In this document: piece after piece, positions 6,994 to 7,052 of the stretch
Numbering within the stretch: the stretch's first letter is position 1
Layout of the letters: the number at the start of each line of letters is the position of its first letter
Origin: Clostridiales bacterium
Lineage (GTDB): Bacteria; Bacillota; Clostridia; Christensenellales; QALW01
DNA length: 7,052 nucleotides
Assembly: GCA_018376855.1 (NCBI GenBank)
Contig: JAHAAN010000103.1
Coordinates: forward strand, 1-7,052
Direction: 5' to 3'
Program-made: the position numbers and the translations under genes
The notes under the pieces: model-generated
Database searches by the model: none
Told to the model about the DNA's origin: nothing
The model's input: the letters and a program-made list of their open reading frames with translations, nothing else

Positions 6994-7052
6994 ATGGATT
7001 TTTTTGCGGCGGCCGCTTTTGCCTTTGAATCGGTAGCGGCACAGGAACTGAA
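6994..7052 (+). CDS. probable THUMP-type class I RNA methyltransferase (YpsC/RlmL-like), N-terminal fragment
   Basis: Only the first 19 codons and two further bases are present; the gene continues past the window. The start reads MDFFAAAAFAFESVAAQEL. This fits the conserved opening of YpsC/RlmL-type 23S rRNA guanine-N2 methyltransferases, in which a short strand is followed by 'FG.E.vv..EL..LG' leading into the THUMP domain. CGGAGAG at 6984-6990, with 3 bases between it and the ATG at 6994, supports the start. It begins 25 bases after the transporter stop, in the same direction. The assignment rests on a short stretch and is tentative, but no other reading of this end gives a convincing protein. 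Confidence 0.55.
   Translation, partial: MDFFAAAAFAFESVAAQEL

Noticed and set aside
6965..7036. Small ORF starting at ATG 6965, overlapping the transporter stop
   Set aside because: It has only 23 codons, no recognisable protein and no well-placed ribosome binding site. The frame from 6994 has a good site and resembles a known family.

Overview
The window is a gene-dense stretch in which every supportable gene lies on the + strand. The gaps are short (about 5 to 60 bases) and several genes overlap. Moderate GC content, strong AGGAGG-type ribosome binding sites, and the protein types present (YesL/DUF624 membrane protein, YqeM-like methyltransferase, Hsp33, the Bacillota-style HD phosphohydrolase, a YkvI-like transporter and the start of a YpsC/RlmL-like RNA methyltransferase) point to a Clostridia-like member of the Bacillota. 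No insertion sequence, phage gene, tRNA, rRNA or CRISPR array was seen.

Layout. Positions 2-262 are the C-terminal end of an M20-family amidohydrolase. It is followed by a six-helix DUF624 (YesL-like) membrane protein (280-1209), a class I SAM-dependent methyltransferase (1215-1952) and the redox-regulated chaperone Hsp33/HslO (1978-2868). Two unrecognised repeat proteins come next: a 557-residue TPR protein (2846-4519) overlapping the end of hslO, and a 268-residue helical, HEAT-like protein (4497-5303) overlapping the TPR gene by 23 bases. An HD-domain phosphohydrolase follows (5324-5995). A 57-base spacer holding a strong RNA hairpin leads to a YkvI/LivCS-like transporter gene (6053-6968). 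That gene is broken: its two halves are in different reading frames, and the segment between transmembrane helices 5 and 6 appears to be missing. The window ends with the first codons of a probable THUMP-type RNA methyltransferase (6994 onward).

The organisation suggests one or two long polycistronic transcripts of housekeeping and poorly characterised genes. hslO, the TPR gene and the HEAT-like gene are chained by overlaps and are probably translationally coupled. The best candidates for a second look are that pair of repeat proteins of unknown role, the hairpin that can bury the transporter's ribosome binding site (with a repeated GGTGGT giving an alternative fold), and the damaged transporter. 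No clearly new defence or mobile system is visible.
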